Below, piece after piece: positions 47,000 to 60,228 of a stretch of DNA of 64,000 nt (its first letter is position 1; each line of letters opens with the position of its first letter). The notes beneath the pieces are model-generated. The model was given only the letters and a program-made list of their open reading frames with translations. It did not search any database and was not told the origin of the DNA. The stretch is from contig JACSVZ010000015.1 in assembly GCA_014706295.1 (NCBI GenBank), forward strand, positions 59,827,535 through 59,891,534. The letters run 5' to 3'. Source of the stretch: Lycocorax pyrrhopterus obiensis. Lineage: Eukaryota > Chordata > Aves > Passeriformes > Paradisaeidae. A program made the position numbers and the translations under genes.

Positions 47000-49300
47000 A
47001 GTAAGCAATGACAATTAAAAAAAACTAATGGGAAGGTGTATCATAAAGTAGGGTCATTGTTTTGACCCAGATGAGTGCTCTGGGGGTAATTGCATTTGAG
47101 GCTTGGAGATACATCCATCTTGCAGTAATGAGGAACCACCAAACCCAGTGGCCTGGATTGCCAAAGCCTCTTTGCCTCTGTAAAAGTAACTGTGTAATGT
47201 AAATCAATGTTCATCTTGTTACAGGACTCCAGGACTTCATCAGAAAATAGAGAATATCCCCCAGACGTTGAATTTTAGTAACGTGATGGTCAGTTTGTGA
47301 AGAATAAGGCAAATGACCTAATACAGCTTTTTACCTTCAGTCTGTATGAGGTTTACCAGGGTCCATGTGCTGTTGGCAGCAAACGTAAGATGCACTGTGA
47401 AGGTCCAGAGCTGGAGAAGAGGTTTTAGCTACATTTTCTCCTATGTCTTTCCCTCTAGGACATCTTCCACAAACCATGTCCAGAGTGCCAGCTATGTGAA
47501 AAAGAAGGAGGATCCTTGGAAACTGTATGCAGATGGCCTGAGCCAAGCTGAAAGGGGAGAGAAAGGACAGACGGCCTAGGCAGGTGATGAAGCGTGTATT
47601 CTACAAATCCAGACTGCCTTAAGCTAAAGCAAACAAAGCAAGCTGGGGAAAGTTACAATGGTTTAGATTTCCTAAGTACAACAATTTTTATTTTATTTTG
47701 AAACAATTTTCCCTGAAGGAATGTCCTTTCATTTTAAGTTGGAGAAGGCTGACAACTCATCCTATGAAAATTTTTTCCTATTGCTGGAAAGAATTAATTT
47801 TTTTTTTTTGCTAATCCAAAACATTATTTTCCCCTCTCATATTCATCACCCACCTTTTACCATTTCAGCTCAGAACTTGCTGGTTATTTAGAAAAAAAAT
47901 TTCTCCAACAGACAGATGTTCCGTGATTTTTCTCTTATTATTTTTGCTAAATAACCTGATCTGATGTGGCAGTTTGTATGCTTTAGACTTACAACTTTCT
48001 CAAGTGCTCAGATGACATGACATGGAAATGACACCGAACTCCAGCTGCTCAGTGCCAAAACGCAGTGCTGGAAGGAGAATGGGCAGCTCCTTGAGGCCCA
48101 TCCCCTTGTGCTGGTAAGCTATAAATGTCCAGTTCAAAAATCTGCACTCCAACAGCTCAGAAAGCTTCCCAATGGCCCCAAGAAAACCTGGAGGTCTGTG
48201 GTAAAAGATCTGGCACCTTTGTGTGTTATTTGATGGGAAGAGGAGAGAATGAGTGCACCCTGGCTTGGAGGGTTGAGTCCCTGTTGGCCAGAGCAAGAGG
48301 CAGAGACTGTGATGGGCAGTAAGAGAAGAATTGTTTTACACTTAAGTAAAATGTTTTGTACCACAAAGGACAATTCAGCCCTGCTACAGATTGCTGGGGA
48401 GTGAGGATCCCATTCAGGAGTCTTTAAGAATACCCATCAAAATGGTATGGCTGCTTCATCCTGGGGTTGGATGCCCTTCTCTGGTCCTGTCCAGATTCTT
48501 CTCTGTATTTTTTCTACAGTTCACGAAATATTTGTTAGCTGTTTTGTCCTCTCCTGCCATGACTAATCTACAGTACTCACTTCTGAAGCAATTTCCCACC
48601 ATTTCCTCTGAAACAGCATAGACTGTTGGCACTCTAAGCCTCTAATCAGAGGGAAAAAATAACAGCTGGAACATCACCTAAGATCATATCCACAGGCAGA
48701 GGAAATCCTCAGAAGTTATAAGGACCCTGGGCATCTCCAGAAACTATGGCTTTCTAAGAGTTTAGCAGGATGACACCTTCACACCTCATCTTTGTAACCA
48801 TCCCAAATTAGCCTGTGGGCCACCTTTTCCATTTCTGGGAGCACATCTGTTCCAGCCGTGCTCAAACCTATCTCACTATCCACACACAGGTTCTCCAAAA
48901 TCGTGCATTGATTAGCAGTTCTCACAAAGGTGGAGACTCTCTGTGGTGCTTGATCCAGGAGTTTGCTGGTGGGAATAAGGTCAATGCACAGAGACCCATG
49001 AGTGCCAATGATACAGAAGTGACTCCAAGAGGATTCAGACATCCACGTGGTGGGGGAGGTCAGCGCAGGCAGGGCAATGACATTGGCTGCAGCCCTGAGA
49101 GGAGCATTAGAGTATTTTGCTTCTGTGACACCAGCAAAATGAATCTGGTGGTAAAGTCTGAGATCCATTTGTGCCTGTTGCTGGAACAGGAAGAGGAGCA
49201 AGTAAATAAGACTGGATGTGTTATGGCTAGCTGTCTTTCGTTCTGTTTGATCACCTGGAAAGACGGATGGCTGCTTACTTTAGGCTATTAGGCATGTTTG
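47000..49300. other. Cluster of overlapping open frames, identity unknown
   Basis: Long open frames occur on both strands at 47025-47579, 48000-48322 and 48779-49291. The longest are 158 codons on + (48815-49291) and 140 codons on - (48779-49201). I recognise no domain, and splice and start contexts are not convincing. It could be a decayed retrocopy or transposon, or the open frames could be chance. Confidence 0.25.
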
Positions 49301-52300
49301 TTATACATAAGGATTCATGGACTTTCAGCTATGCTTTTTTAAAAAAAACTTGCTAGAATTATACTGAGCATTAATTAAAATTCTGTGATTGTTGTGAATG
49401 GAGATCACACGGTAAGTATCGAGGCCCTGGGTAAATGCACTGCTCTCTACACCGTGCTGCTATAACGTTTCCTTTTGTTAAAAGACAACACAAACTCACA
49501 AGAAGAGAAATGTGGATAAGTAACGTGTTAAGCAATGGCAAATTTAAGCATTGACACACATATGAATAAAATTTCATAATATGCATAAATCATAACTTTA
49601 TTATGATTTATTACCAAAGCCAAAATATTTCTGGAGGAGTAGTTTTCCATTGGAGGAGAAAATTCTGTGGAGATGTGACAACATAACAACAACCTTTACA
49701 CCTTGTTTGGCAGAGGAAAATTTTATTAAAACATGAAAGGCCAAGTAATTTTATTCCATGAATTACTAGAAATCTGGAAAACAATTAACTGTGGGCAAAT
49801 CCTAAGAAATTACTTGTCTCAGAACTTGTTCGGAGAAATTTATTCACAGAAAGTTCACACTGAACACCACATTTAGCAACTAGCAAAATACATTTTTTAA
49901 TGATGATCACTTATGGTATAGAAAAAGAAACCAGCAAAAAAAGAAAAAAAAAAGGACATTGCTTTTCACATAAATCTCTTTTGTGTAGCTCTCTCTGTCA
50001 AGATCTTTGTGAGGGGACTGATCCCAGCAGGAAAGCAATCTTCTGGAAATTAGAGCCAAGTGGAATGTTTCCCAGATGGGTGGAAAGTCCCATCGTAATG
50101 CATAATAGTAGTTACAAATAGGTGAGAACCATTCCTGTAGGATCCTGGGAGTGCTCTTTGGGTTTCCTGCTATAAACAGCAGGCATTAAAGACAAGCAAA
50201 CTTTAACCTTCCTGATGAACTGAAGCACTGAACTCAGTTGCTCAGAAGGCTGCAAGGGTTCTCTGGCGGAGACAGTTGTGATGTGTCTGAACCATATAAA
50301 CTGAAAAAGCTGTGAAAGCACAGGTTTAACAGAGCTCCTGAAACCTTATGCTAGGACACCTCCTCCAAAAATGTCAAGGAGAGCAGATATTTTAAGGTCA
50401 AAAAAGGGTGGAAACCGAGATGTCCTACAGTCTTGCTTAATGCTCTGCTCTGCTTATTGACTGAAGAAGTTACTTGGTTAAAAGGTGGTGGAATTTCTTT
50501 TTGCTCTTCTCACTGAGTTTCTGAAATGACGCTTTTCCGTGTCTTAATTATGCCTCCCCGGATGGGGGAGATTTTCCAGAGTCCTTGCCTGGAATCCAGT
50601 AGATGAACGGGACTTTTCCATGCTTCTTCCTTTCAGATAGTTGTTTATTAAATCTTATCAGAGAAGCTGAGTTGCTGGCGTGACGAAGAGCAGAGAATGC
50701 GAGAGAAAAGGCGAATTAGCAAGATTACACAGCCTTTTAAAGGTAAATCACCCAATGAAAACCCAAAACGAAAGATATTTTTACTTTTCTACCAATGTTC
50801 AATAAATCTCCTTGTCACATAGAAGGAACTGCGGAATTTTTCACCCGATCATCTCAATCCACTTTCACCGCAGAACATGGAGTAATAGAAGAAAAAGAAG
50901 AAGGTCTGGGGAACAACAACAATCCTCCATTTTGAAGGTTTTGCTTTTTATCTATTTACTATATTAACAAACCCAACACCTCTAAATTTTCACCCTGTGA
51001 CAATGTTACATAATGTTCTATCACCTAGTTCACACCAGTGTAGATTCTATTTCTTCCCAGAGGGTAGGCAATTTTCTCCATGGACGAAGGTCAAAGACAG
51101 GGTTGTCCAGGGGGGTAGAACCCTTCAAAACAGGCAGAGAAATAGTCCCTGCACTTTGGACTCCCACATGAAAGGCCAAATACTTAGCCTGTGGATTTCC
51201 AGAGGGAAAACCTTCATGTTTTTCTCAAGAAGCAAGGTAAATTGGAAATAGGAGCCTTCCTACAGCCAAAACATGAATGTTTAATTAACCCTGAAAGTAG
51301 GCTGAGCCTTACAACTCTCTGAACTTTCCTCTGACAGCCATGCCCCTTGAAGGTTCTCTGAGGTCCTGCTGCCCACCCACAGCCCCAGATGCAATTTTAG
51401 AGTCACAAAACTTGTGGGATCAAATGTCAGCCCTGCAGTTGTTGGCACTACAGCATCCAAGGCCCTCCTCTTGCAAATCAAGATCGTAACAGATCTCCTT
51501 CCACCTACTGTTCTCCTACATTGGGGGGGATAATTCACAAAACTGTAGGTGAATGGCCCAGTGCAGAGCATGGATTTAAGCCCTCTGGACCCATATGTAG
51601 GATGAATTTGAAGTGTTAAATGTTACTTTTCTCAAACTTCTCTTTTTGCTTCTTCTTACCTGCCTGCTTTAATTTTCAAGGTCTAAGGAAACTGCAAATA
51701 CAGACATCCCAGAGGCAGGGGATGTGTTTGAGGTGTTCCTGTACAGTGCAGCCCTTACAGGATGAATTCTCCCACTCTCTCCTGGTTCTGTGTGGGTACA
51801 TCCAGGCCCCTGCCGAGGCAGCGGGGCTGACAGAGCCCATGAGCACGAGCTGCTCCAAAGGCAGGCGCAGCAGAGCTGTGCAAAGGTTGCTTTCCTGCAA
51901 AGCTGCCTGGTGGGCCAGTCAATGACCCGGGCACACTCATATGGCTCTAAGCTTTGGCTTCCCCGACTTGGGAAATACAGGAAAGGCAAGGGGGAGGGAG
52001 TTACTTCACAGCAATTCCTGCAAAGACTGTGATTCATTTATTTGTTCTTCTATGAACACCCTAGCCAGATGACTAAGGCAGATCTGCAGACTGATGACCC
52101 AGAAACAGTAGAGATAAATTTCATATGTGGGGGAAAGGAAAAATAAGTTAAAAGCCACATACAGACTGCTGTCTTCCTACTTTCAGTGGTTTGCCTTCCA
52201 GCACAAGCCCTGGCCTACACCAAGGACATAGTACAGAGATTTGCCTGGGGGCTTTTCTTTTTTTTTTCTACCTCTTCCTCATCTCAGGGTGGGGTATTTG

Positions 52301-55300
52301 AGGTTACCTACACCTGTGACTTTTGAAATTAGCAGCCCATAAGCTCACCACAGCTACTGGGTCTCTCAGGTGGGAGGATTAGGGTGGCCTATTTCCTTTT
52401 CTTATTGAAGTTTAAGCTGCTGAGATGGAGGCTGCTGGGTTTATTGCACCTTTCCTTTCCCTCAGGTAAGACATTTGTCCTTGCAGGGCAGGTGGAAAGG
52501 AAAAGGAGGAGTGACAAGTGTAATAAATCTGTTTTGGTTGCTTGGGTTGCTGAGCTCCTGCTGGGGAGGCAGGAGCCTGTCTCTTCCCTTATCAGAGAAT
52601 GGGTCTGTGAGGTGACTGAATTGACTTCTGAGGAATTGAAGATAGACTGGATAAATTTAGGGGGGGCTTCAGTATTTTGTTTGATTTTTTAAATTTGTTT
52701 TGACTGCAATGATATTCCCTGGGAGGTTGTCTGTGGTGCCACTTCTGGGTTTGGGCTGCTGGGTTGCTCTCAACCTGTGATTCCTTAGTGCCAGTGAAGT
52801 GTTGCACTTCTTGGGGTGCTCTGGGTGCCTATGGAACCTGATGTGCCTTGTCCCAGCACTTGCTTGTGGAAACATGTGGCAGGGCTCTGTAGAGGGCAGG
52901 ATTACCAGCCTGTGAGTGTGCATACCTGTGGGAAGCTGCAATCGTGACTACACTCAACCTCTTGGCTGAAAACCTCCAAATAGCTCTGTTTTCTGGTCTT
53001 TCTTTTGGAATGCTGGAGGTTTTTTTTAAAGGTGCTTTTATGAAATACAGCTTGAAAGTATTAAACCCCAAGAAGCATGTGACCCTAGCACAACAAAAAT
53101 CCCTCTAGAGCCCTTGGTCATATAATCCTGTGTGCAGCATGCAGGGCAAGATGGGAAAGTTCTTCCCTTCTCATCACATTCCTCTGTCCAGGTGGCAAGG
53201 CAGTATCTGACGTGGAGGTGTTGAGCACATTACAGGACCCTTCAAACCCCAACACCCTTGTTTGACCCTTTAATAACTGCAACCATGATTTCCAGAAAGT
53301 GGCCCTGCGTAGTTAAAATTTCATGCAAAGTTCAATATTATGCTCTTTGATTTCTTCATTTTTTTTTTTACTATTTCCTCAAATATATGAATATTTTCGC
53401 ATTCCTGTACCATGATATAGGGTCTAAGTGTAGAGGCTAATGCGGCTCCCTTATTAAATGGTTTGCAGTAGGAGAATATTGGCTTCTCTCCATACCACAC
53501 TAAACAGGTCAGACTCCATAATCCATCAGCTGGCTTCCTCACCACCAGTTTTACCCTTTTCCAGTCTTGATTCTGCCACAGACTGAATTCTGTGGGGCAC
53601 ATCAGACCTTTATTCCACACAAAGTTCATAAACCTTCACGGGGTCAAAATTACTGAAAAGCATGTAATGGGTTTTCCTAGTGCTTCTCTCTCCTAATTAG
53701 TTTCGGTTTGTAATTTCGCATGGTTAGCACAGCGTATCCACATTTCCATCATAAATGCAACTGGAAAGATGTACTTCACACCCGATACTATTTTTAAATG
53801 CTGAGTTTTCCTAGAGCTGGGCAATAGCTTAGGTGAGTGACCTTTCCCTAGAGGTGGGCCACATCAAGGCCTCTTTCCTCAACGAACAAGAGGAATCCAG
53901 AAAATGAAGGCAAACACCCAAGTAATCTTTGCAGGGAGTGACAGAGTGTGAAGGGAACCCTCACTCAGCAGTCAAGTTTGATTTAGTTGTTCATACATGT
54001 AGCAAAAAGAAACTTGGGAGAGAGGAGAGAACAAGAATGGAAGTGTTTAGCTGCAAAGAGGGTCAAGGAATGAAGTTTGGAGTAGGAAAAGAAAGTCACA
54101 GAAGGTCAATCACTGATGTCTGTGGAGTGCTGGAACTATTGGGTGTGCAACTGGAAGTGCAAATCAATGCCTTAATTCAGTTGTTTCTGTAGTATCTCTG
54201 TGCAGCCTGCTAGGGTGTGTGTTTGCTTAAGGGATGCTGCAGGGCTTGCTGACATTGTAGTAATAAATGCCAGAAATGCAGTGAAATTCACATTTATTCA
54301 TATTGTGATGGCATGGATACTCATATCATCCTTTCCAACACAGGATCTTCTCTGATAATGTAACTGGTGTTGTGTCCAAAAGAAACAGCAAAGAGAGCAA
54401 CTCTCATAGCACAGGGATGAGCCATAGTACAAGGGGGGAAAGGTTTGATCCCTGTTCTGTGGGTGTGTTTTCCCGTCACCAGTGACCAGACTGAGGTCTG
54501 GACTCCAAATGCCCTCCTTCCCAAGAAAGTACATTATGTTTCTCAGCTATTTGCCCCTTTTGACCTGATGGGTGTCTCATGCAAAGTTGAAAAGTTCTGT
54601 GTAGTGGATGGAGCCTGATGCCTTCCATGAGACTGTATGGCTTGGTAACTGGATAAGGTGAGATATGTAGGTTAAAACCCCTGTAAAGATTTGAACCTGA
54701 CTTGCTGCATCACTTCTCGGTGCTCTGAGTGCTGAGGAAAGGGAGCTACCATGCCCCCCTTACTCCTACCACGCACTCTGAAAGTGCTTTTATGGCCTCA
54801 AACTCTTGCACACCCAAAGACCAATTCTGGAAACACAGGGCTGCAAGCCAAGTAACCTGGTGGTCTTGGAGAGGTGTAGATTGCCAAGTAATTAATGACT
54901 CCTGGTGTGCTCTAAATGCCATGACTAGAAAAAAATTAGTAGAAATCCTAAATCAATGCTTGACTTTCCTGCTTTGTTGTTTCTCCTGCTCTGTACTGTG
55001 AGGACTGTACTTCGCAGGCTACCAGAGAGATAGCATGTTGAATGAGGGTGTGGATTTCTGATCCCTGACTTAGAAGAACATTTTTGAATGCTGGTGATTC
55101 CTCTTTGAAGTTCCTCAAGTACAGATCCATATAGTTAATGACATGTAAAGACAATCTTGTCATAATCCTGTAGAAAAAAAAAGCAGGACTGCAGACCCAC
55201 AACTGTGGAAAAGCAGGGACTGACTGCAAAGTATGCTGCCAAACACCTGGTTTGGGCTGTTCTGGACTGTCTGGGTCCATCACTGCTGAACCTGTGGGAT

Positions 55301-58300
55301 GGTGGGATCACTTTGCCGGGAAACCTCCCTGTGTCACACACGGGCAGGGTGTCACCCTGTAGGTGGAAGCTGAGGCAGCGGTATGAGGAGCAAAGTAGTT
55401 TTCCTAGGAGATCACAAAGACAAATTACACTTGACGAGGTTTCCCCAGGGTCTGTCCTGGCCTGGGAGAACAACACTGGTCAGGTTAATTGGAGGAAGAG
55501 ATAACTTGGGAAGAGTTTCCTTGCAGTGAGGGCGTGGGGCCCCCATTTTGTCCATCTGTATCTTGTGTCAGCAGACACACTCCTGATTTTTATGTGCTGG
55601 AATGTCAGTGGGATCCTACCCAATGTCCTCAGCACCCTGCCCTTGCACAGATTTTTGTTATGTGTGAGGTTCCTCTAAGACACGTTCTAGGACATCATGA
55701 GCTCTCATTTAACTTTTAATTGAGTGTTTGTTTATCCTGGTGGAGGATTTTGCCTTTGTTGGGTTCAGTGACCTTGGACTGATCTGAGACCTCCATCCAG
55801 GTAGCTCTGCAGTCTACAGAGAAAAACTGAGCAGCTTCCTCCAGTGGTGCCCCTGGTGTCCATGTGTAAGTGTTTATACACACAGGCGTTGTCTTTCTTT
55901 CCAGCTCCTTCTTTCTGTCCTCTTTTTCCATTTGGTTCTGCTTTGCATTTTATTTGAAATGTGTTGTCCTGTTGTGAGTATTGCTCATGCATGTTGAGTT
56001 AGGGTTCCCCAAGGAGTCTGTCTGGCACTGGAAAATTAAGTTTTTTTGGCTTTTGCACTCTCAAAGCCCTTTATTATAAGCTGGGGTTTTTGCTCCAGGG
56101 TAGTAGGATGTTGAGAAGAGCTGAAACATGGCACTGCTGAGAATCAATTAGTGTAAAAACTGCTCTAGTACCCAACTACGTGCTGATTACTCTGCCCCCA
56201 AAGGCAAATGTGTTTGCAGTTTAGGTCACAAGTGAAATAAGCCTGTTGACTCTCATTCTAACATGTCACTCTCTTATGGACTTTCTTCTCCACCCCGGTG
56301 CTTACTTCTAGACGTGTGACTTTTCTTGTTGAGAGCTGGGAAAAATGTTTTGAACCAGCAGATCCCTTCCTTCCTCTCCCCCAAGAAAATAAGGGAATTG
56401 TCATGCAAGTACCCAACTGATTTATTTCAAAGTGTTTTGGTTTGGCAGATAGCAACAAGGAGACTGTGGTTCTACTCACAGTAGAAAGGTGGTATCTCAT
56501 CTTAAATCTTCAAATTGGTCTTACTCTACACAAGGGATCTGAGTTTGTCCTCACTGTTCGCTGTGGGGATTTGAGAAATGTCTTGCGCATCCCAGGCATT
56601 GATTTCTTTTCCTTTAAAAGCCCCTATGACACTGGCTTTGCTTCCACACCTAAAAGATTTACACACTAAATTGAAGAATCAACTCTGATTCTAGTTAAGG
56701 GATGATCTTAATTAATTAAGGAATGTATCAGCCTCTCTGCTGCTGAATAACTTTGCACACCCCAAGAATGTGGTAACGGTTAAATATTCTGCCAGTCTGG
56801 AGGTGAGCAGTTTTTGGGGTTTGTTGGATTCCAGAAAAGAAAGAAGTGAAGAAGCCTTATCAGATGAGGATCCTGCTGCATGCAGCCAAAGGCAGTGCCT
56901 TTTGTGGTTACCTATCCTCTCTGACTGTTTGCAAAACTCACTATTTGCCCTCAATTATCATTACGCTTTGACCAGGAGAAGAGATCTCGTTTTTACACCC
57001 AGCTCTGTGGCACCCGGGCCCTACTGGCAGGCAAAGGGTGAAAGCTGCAGGAGGTACTTTCTTCCTTTCCCCGTGTCCGTTTGTGTCTACCCAAAATTGC
57101 ATCCTAATTCTGGCTGATGGCTTGGTATGACCACTTGCCTTTTCCTCCACAGAACACATTTTACACTCTTGTAAAGCCTCTTGGCAGTTTTGTGGTGTGA
57201 AAATATGATAGAAATCCAAAGGGCATTCTTTAATGTAAGACTGTAAAAATGTACACGGTGTCCATCCCACTTTGTCTCTTACTATTTTCCCTGTTTCTCT
57301 TGTGGGCACCTGCACAACATTAGGGAAAATTGGATGCATGTCCTTTCTGAAACAGATTCCTATTCCAGATGCTTAGTCTTGGGGAAGATGAAACTCTGTC
57401 TCCCCGTGGGAAAACAAATTCATCTCCCCGTGCAGGGTGGGGTGATGTCGGCGCGTTGCACGATAACTGTGCCAGTGCTTCCTTGTTGCTCCACCAGCTA
57501 AATGTGAGCGTGCACATGCCCGAGGCTGCTGCACTCCAAAGCCCATGCTCTGCCCTGGGCTTGTGTAACAACAGGGCATGCAGGTAAGCCCAGGCTCTAA
57601 TGAACTGCTGTGGCAGCACAGCTCAGTACATCACCTGGGTTTCTGCTGACCAGACCAGCTCTTAGTCTGCTAAAAGTGCTGCATCATTTGTTCTCTTTGC
57701 TGTAAAGTCACTTGTGCCTATCTGAAGCAAACATCTTTGGTCTGGATTTCACTTCATCTTGCAGCTATACTGAGTCACAAACAACTCAGGTTATTTACCA
57801 CAAGAGTGAGTAAATTTTCCCAGTACGTGATTGGGTCTATTCTTGTCATGTGTGAGTGCTGTCAGAGAAGGAGATGCTGGAGCCCCCTCTGTCCATGCCT
57901 GACCATTCCAGTTGGAGCAGGGCTGTACATGACCATTCCAAGTGATGTGTTTCACACCAGGCAGTGAGGCCAGTAAGACTCTGAAATGTGCTAGATGGAA
58001 GCAGATCCTACTTGGGTCTGCGGTTTGGGTTTTTCTCTCTCCTTGTGCAGCTGCTGATGGAATGGGTTTCCCAAGCTCCCATCTGCAGGCCTGTTTATTT
58101 CCCCATCAAAACCTTTTCTTTGTAGGGTAAGTTGGAGAACAATGGGGAGCTATGGTCTGAAACTGAGCAGAGTGGGGGGAAAAAGTAGGCGATATGTCAG
58201 TAGCAGTTTCATAACTGATGGAAACTAGTATGGGAGCATTTGCCCCTGGGAAGAGGCTGAATCTTTTTTCATCAGATACAAATGAGGCAATGCAAAGGAG

Positions 58301-60160
58301 GAGGAGGAGGATTCTATTAAAATTAGAGGGGGGAGGAATTTGATGGCATGACTTGGGCTGGAGGAACTCTCACAGTCTGTCCTGCCTTATTTAATCAGCA
58401 TAGGTCGAAGATTTGATTATATGGTATTCCCTGTTAGAGAGATTTCAGCATATTGTCTTCATTACTCACATGTACAAGGTCACCTGCTTTATTAGAATCT
58501 CAAGTGCTGCCTGACCTCTGGGATGGGGATGCCTGGAAAAAGCAGTGAGCTGCAAAGGGGCTGGTGTGAGCATTTAAGCTAAGCACAAGTTGACATTTGC
58601 AGTTGAAGAAAACAAGAGCTTTGCCAAACCTGGCCTGAACGTTGGCTGTGACTGGAGAATTGCACCTGGTCAAGTTACAGTGCAAAAATCTGTACAGTGC
58701 TACTGTTAAGCAGTTGAGCCTTGTGAGCTCTATTTAGGGCTTGTACTTGTGAAGCAACTGGAATAACATGTTGGGTATGGTGGTAACTCCTCCTCTCTGG
58801 CACTTGAATTTAGACTTGGATTTCATTCAGTTTTTTGCCCAGGACCTCAACTGTTTGCAAAGGGGCAAAGCAGGACTTGTGATAGTGGTTCTGAACACCC
58901 CATGGTGCAGAGCTCCACCTGACCTTGGGATTGTCCTTAGATCTACACCAGGAGGTTTCTAATACAGCTGAGGGGAAAGAAGGCACATCTCCCCTACTTC
59001 TGTTTTTTATTTCCCCCTCTGGTCTAAGTGGGTAATAGAATAAAATGGGAATTGCCCTTGGGTAACCTCCAAGAAGCAGAATTCTCCTTTGTTGGCATGG
59101 CTTTATGAATGGATTTATAAATGCTACATGAAGGCCACCCCTGATGAAGGGGCCTGGCTCCTCCAGTGGTGTCCACTGAGCTCATGCCAGGATACATTTG
59201 CCCTTGAACCTATTGGGAGCCTTCCCTGCTCCTCCTGTGAAGTAGTCATCCCTGTCCCTCTTTGTCTCAGCTCTGAGGAGCACACCATGACCATACAGAA
59301 GAGTTTCTGTGAACTGTACACTCTGGCATTTTCCTGTTCCAGTCACTCCAGGGATAATAAATAGCAATGGTAATAAATAAAAGCAGATGCTATAGACTGA
59401 AACTTATGTATGACACATTTTCCAACGTACACACATTCTGGTACATGAAGTACTCTCTCTCTGCATGTATGGTTTAGTTTCTTCTCCGATACCTCTCCAG
59501 TGTACTCCTTCTGTGGCAGGAAACTGGGGTGCTTGGGCTCAGGAGGGAGGCAAAGTAGCCTTCTGCAGACGTGAGTATGGGCAGATGCACCTATAGGCTG
59601 CAAACATGTGGTCTGAAAAAGAAATTCATGCTGAGGGAGTCAGTCTTCCTTACTCCGGTGTACATGCTTCTGCCTTAATGTTTATAAGAATTTTTAAGTG
59701 AACAGAAATTTTCTTGGGTTAATATCAGTTAGTGGAGCATGAAAGAAGTTTAAGGGATTTTTAATCTCACGAGATGAGGACCTCCCTAGTCGTAGCTCCA
59801 GGTTGTGTAAGCAATGCTAGGTAACACCACCCTTGAATAGCAAGTACAGTGTAATAAAAGTGTCATACACTGTCTTGTGTTTTACTGAGGTCCTCAGCTG
59901 AGAGGGGTGCGCGTGTGGGAATATGAACGTGCTTGTAACGCTTTAGGGCTTGAACTAGTTCCATGTGGAGCCAGCTGGGGTGTACCTACGGAATAAAGCT
60001 CACATGTGCAGCTGCAGAGCACTCTGGTCAGAGTTAAACGGGTTTCACTGCATGAAGCAGTGCACAAACCTAGTCAGTATCAACAAACGTGCGTATCTAT
60101 CAGATTCAATTAGTTCACCACTCTTGACTTTCTCTTACTCGATCTGGAAAAGGAAATGGT
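49301..60160. other. Intergenic stretch
   Basis: I see no gene. A pyrimidine tract lies near 52252-52270 and a GGA-rich patch near 58298-58312. A 75-codon open stretch at 56442-56669 follows a CAG but matches nothing I know. Confidence 0.45.
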
Positions 60161-60161
60161 G

Positions 60162-60228
60162 CTGGTTTGGACTACGTGACCCCTCTGCGGTCTCTTCCAA
60201 CTTTACCCATTCTGTGATTCTGATTCTG
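60162..60228 (+). mobile_element. CR1 LINE 3'-end remnant
   Basis: GGTTTGGACTACGTGACCCC, then TCTCTTCCAACTTTACCCAT and TCTGTGATTCTGATTCT, is the degenerate CR1 3' terminus. Confidence 0.75.
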
